A DNA stretch of 64,000 nt from Siphonodentalium dalli. Lineage: Eukaryota > Mollusca > Scaphopoda > Gadilida > Siphonodentaliidae. The notes under the pieces are model-generated. The model saw only the letters and a program-made list of their open reading frames with translations, had not been told where the DNA came from and made no database searches. Shown here one piece after another: positions 62,181-64,000 of this stretch. Location of the stretch: contig CP136067.1 of assembly GCA_032622095.1 (NCBI GenBank), forward strand, positions 95,656,707 through 95,720,706. Reading direction: 5' to 3'. How positions within the stretch are numbered: position 1 is the stretch's first letter; each line of letters begins with the position of its first letter. Both the position numbers and the translations under genes were made by a program.

Positions 62181-64000
62181 ATGTTTAAGAGAATTAAAAG
62201 ACCTGTTTCAGACGACGCCACCAGCGAAGAAGATATTGTTAGAAAAAGACCAAGGCCTGCAGTTATTGAAGAGAGCGATATGGAAACTGATGAGGCAGAA
62301 AGTGAAGAGAGCGATATGGAAACTGATGAGGCAGAAAGTGAAGAGAGCGATATGGAAACTGATAGGGCAGAAAGTGAAGAAAGTTCTAGTGATGGGCAGA
62401 TTGGACGCGGTCGAAGACAGAATAGAGAAATTGGTGGGAAGAGAAAGAGAAGTCTGGCTAGAGAGCGTGTTGTGTTCAATCCAACAAAATATTTCAAATT
62501 GGAGCTGAACTCGGAGAAATTTTCCAGAAAATTTAAATCAGCATCACGACAATTTGGTGTGAAATTCGAGAAATTTACAGATCCAATCGAAAATATTCCA
62601 GAGATATTTGAGAAGTTGACAGAAGAATTGAAACAGAAATGTTCAGCAAATGAGAAGACAAGAATCAGAGTTACGATAAATCATCCAGGACTTGATATGA
62701 GCATTTTCATTCCATTCACAAAAGCCAGTGAATTGAATGGTGGGACACTCATGGATAATATTCAAAATGTGGTTCAATCAAATGCAGACTTTACAATTCA
62801 TGACGGTGCACTCAATTTCGAAATCTTCGTTACAGATATTCCGGAAGGTGGTACACGACACTCACTACATTATGGACCATTTGCAGACAAGAACAAGCTG
62901 ACAAAAGTAAAAAGAAGTATTGTCCGGATTGAAAATGCTGATGATGTTATGTGTATGGCAAGATCTATTGTCGTCGGAATGTGTAAGGCAGATAGTGATG
63001 GATCTGCGTGCTGGTCAAAGAAATGGAAAAGAATAAGACAATCAATATACACAGCACAAACAGATGCAGCAAAAAATCTACTCAACCGTGCTGGCATTCC
63101 ACACGATACAGTTTGCAGTATCAATGAGTTCCACAAGATTCAAGAAATATTGTATCCAGAATATGTTGTGAAAATTCACAATGAATTTGCTGGCGCTGGA
63201 TTTCTATTTGAACCTGCAGAAATGTGTTCGGAGAGCAAATGTGTACACATCTACTACAACAACAATCACTTCGACACCATAACATCAATCAAAGGATTTC
63301 TAGGCACCAGCTACTACTGCGAATTCTGTGACATTGGATTCCATATGCGTGGCGATCATCGATGCAGATTTGTTTGTGCATGCTGGTCATTGACACAGTG
63401 TAATTTCACAAATTGGGTGAAGTGTAGAACGTGTCGACGATCATTCAGAAGTAAATCTTGTTTCGACAACCATTTGAAGACGGAAGGAAAACAGAAAGGA
63501 AAAATATGTGATTTGGTTCAACTATGCAACAAATGTGATGAAGAAATTCTCATCAATAAATCAAGCAGACATATATGTGCGGGGTTGAAGAAATGCAAAC
63601 ATTGCAAAGAAATCGTTGAAGCAGATCACAGGTGCTACATTCCAAAATATGAATCACCGGAAAAGAAACCTGCAAAGATTCCATATGTATTCTTTGACTT
63701 TGAATGCAGACAAGACACAGGTGTTCATATTCCAAACTTCTGTGTTGCACATACCGCTTGTGGAGATTGCATGTGCAAACCAATCGAAGAAAAATGTGAA
63801 ACATGCAGACCGGATTCCAGAGAATTTGTATTCAATGGCGACAACGTTTTAACAGACTTCACAAACTGGTTATTCCACCAAGATCACAAAGGATGTGTTG
63901 CAATAGCACATAATGCTCAGGGATACGATGCACAGTTTCTACTTCAAGCACTCATACAAAGTGGAATTCATAAACCAGAACTGATCATGAATGGAAACAA
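62181..64000 (+). CDS. Protein-primed family B DNA polymerase, N-terminal 606 codons (Polinton/adintovirus type)
   Basis: An uninterrupted frame runs from ATG 62181 to the window end. Residues 1-30 carry basic clusters (MFKRIKRP, RKRPRP) likely for nuclear import. Residues ~31-68 have three acidic EESDMETDEAES repeats. DDVMCMARSIVVGM (~255-268) is the family's conserved pre-exonuclease segment. Residues ~385-480 hold several zinc-binding pairs (CEFC, CRTC, CNKC, CKHC). VFFDFEC (~500) is exonuclease motif I, and AHNAQGYDAQF (~575-585) is motif II. Motif III and the polymerase domain lie beyond 64000. Such enzymes replicate linear genomes with terminal proteins. The intact long frame implies a young or still functional element. 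The homologous left-edge polymerase diverges strongly, so the two elements are different lineages. Confidence 0.9.
   Translation, partial: MFKRIKRPVSDDATSEEDIVRKRPRPAVIEESDMETDEAESEESDMETDEAESEESDMETDRAESEESSSDGQIGRGRRQNREIGGKRKRSLARERVVFNPTKYFKLELNSEKFSRKFKSASRQFGVKFEKFTDPIENIPEIFEKLTEELKQKCSANEKTRIRVTINHPGLDMSIFIPFTKASELNGGTLMDNIQNVVQSNADFTIHDGALNFEIFVTDIPEGGTRHSLHYGPFADKNKLTKVKRSIVRIENADDVMCMARSIVVGMCKADSDGSACWSKKWKRIRQSIYTAQTDAAKNLLNRAGIPHDTVCSINEFHKIQEILYPEYVVKIHNEFAGAGFLFEPAEMCSESKCVHIYYNNNHFDTITSIKGFLGTSYYCEFCDIGFHMRGDHRCRFVCACWSLTQCNFTNWVKCRTCRRSFRSKSCFDNHLKTEGKQKGKICDLVQLCNKCDEEILINKSSRHICAGLKKCKHCKEIVEADHRCYIPKYESPEKKPAKIPYVFFDFECRQDTGVHIPNFCVAHTACGDCMCKPIEEKCETCRPDSREFVFNGDNVLTDFTNWLFHQDHKGCVAIAHNAQGYDAQFLLQALIQSGIHKPELIMNGN

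Larger units (their letters stand above)
57643..64000 (+). mobile_element. Polinton/adintovirus-like element, left part, continues past window
   Basis: It begins AGTAGTAATGGTGGGCAC directly at the broken MITE; Polinton termini typically start AGT. It contains four or five small genes in divergent and convergent pairs and then a protein-primed DNA polymerase gene. The far end, integrase and capsid genes would lie beyond 64000. Element identity rests on the polymerase. Confidence 0.75.

Overview
The window looks like nuclear DNA of a marine invertebrate animal, possibly a mollusc or another lophotrochozoan, though the exact group cannot be fixed from sequence alone. Evidence for a metazoan is a set of spliced EGF-domain exons, many short TA- or TTAA-flanked inverted-repeat transposons, Helitron-like repeats, a LINE remnant, long poly(C) tracts and AATAAA-type gene ends. 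About 52 kb of this host DNA is bracketed by two unrelated-looking Polinton/adintovirus-type elements, each cut by a window edge.

Left element (1 to about 5.2 kb): the N-terminal part of a protein-primed family B DNA polymerase runs off the left edge on the minus strand. A four-unit, 135-bp promoter-like array separates it from a plus-strand protein with two PC4-like single-strand-DNA-binding domains. To the right lie a small acidic two-exon gene and a small very basic minus-strand gene. These right-hand genes use TATA boxes and AATAAA signals.

Host interval (about 5.3 to 57.6 kb): four minus-strand exons, each encoding one EGF repeat flanked by phase-1 introns, lie at 55.2, 48.8, 39.3 and 19.4 kb. 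They belong to one large Notch/fibropellin-like extracellular protein gene. The exons at 19.4 and 55.2 kb sit in duplicated blocks that share intron sequence. The rest is intron and intergenic sequence filled with repeats: a CAGTAATGCCC-ended TA-type MITE family, several TTAA-flanked families, a CCTTGAAATAGTGTG-ended palindromic family, a 1.2-kb TIR element in two copies, a 4.5-kb TIR element with GATTGCG minisatellites at its ends, two Helitron-like elements with internal tandem arrays, a tandem repeat built on AAGATGGC motifs, satellites and homopolymer C tracts.

Right element (about 57,643 to beyond 64,000): this begins inside a broken copy of the palindromic MITE. It holds a 154-residue OTU-like gene in two nearly identical convergent copies on a 0.57-kb inverted repeat, a 160-residue gene, a 58-residue minus-strand gene, a gene with an in-frame TGA, and the first 606 codons of an intact Polinton-type DNA polymerase. 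Divergent gene pairs are driven from duplicated intergenic blocks. The most striking feature is that every complete gene here is followed, about 20 nt after its stop, by a perfect histone-mRNA-type 3' stem-loop (GGCCCT-TTTC-AGGGCC with A-rich 5' and mostly ACC-type 3' flanks and a purine-rich downstream element). One variant stem carries a compensatory base-pair change. This suggests that the element ends its mRNAs with the SLBP/U7 pathway of replication-dependent histone genes, coupling its expression to host S phase.
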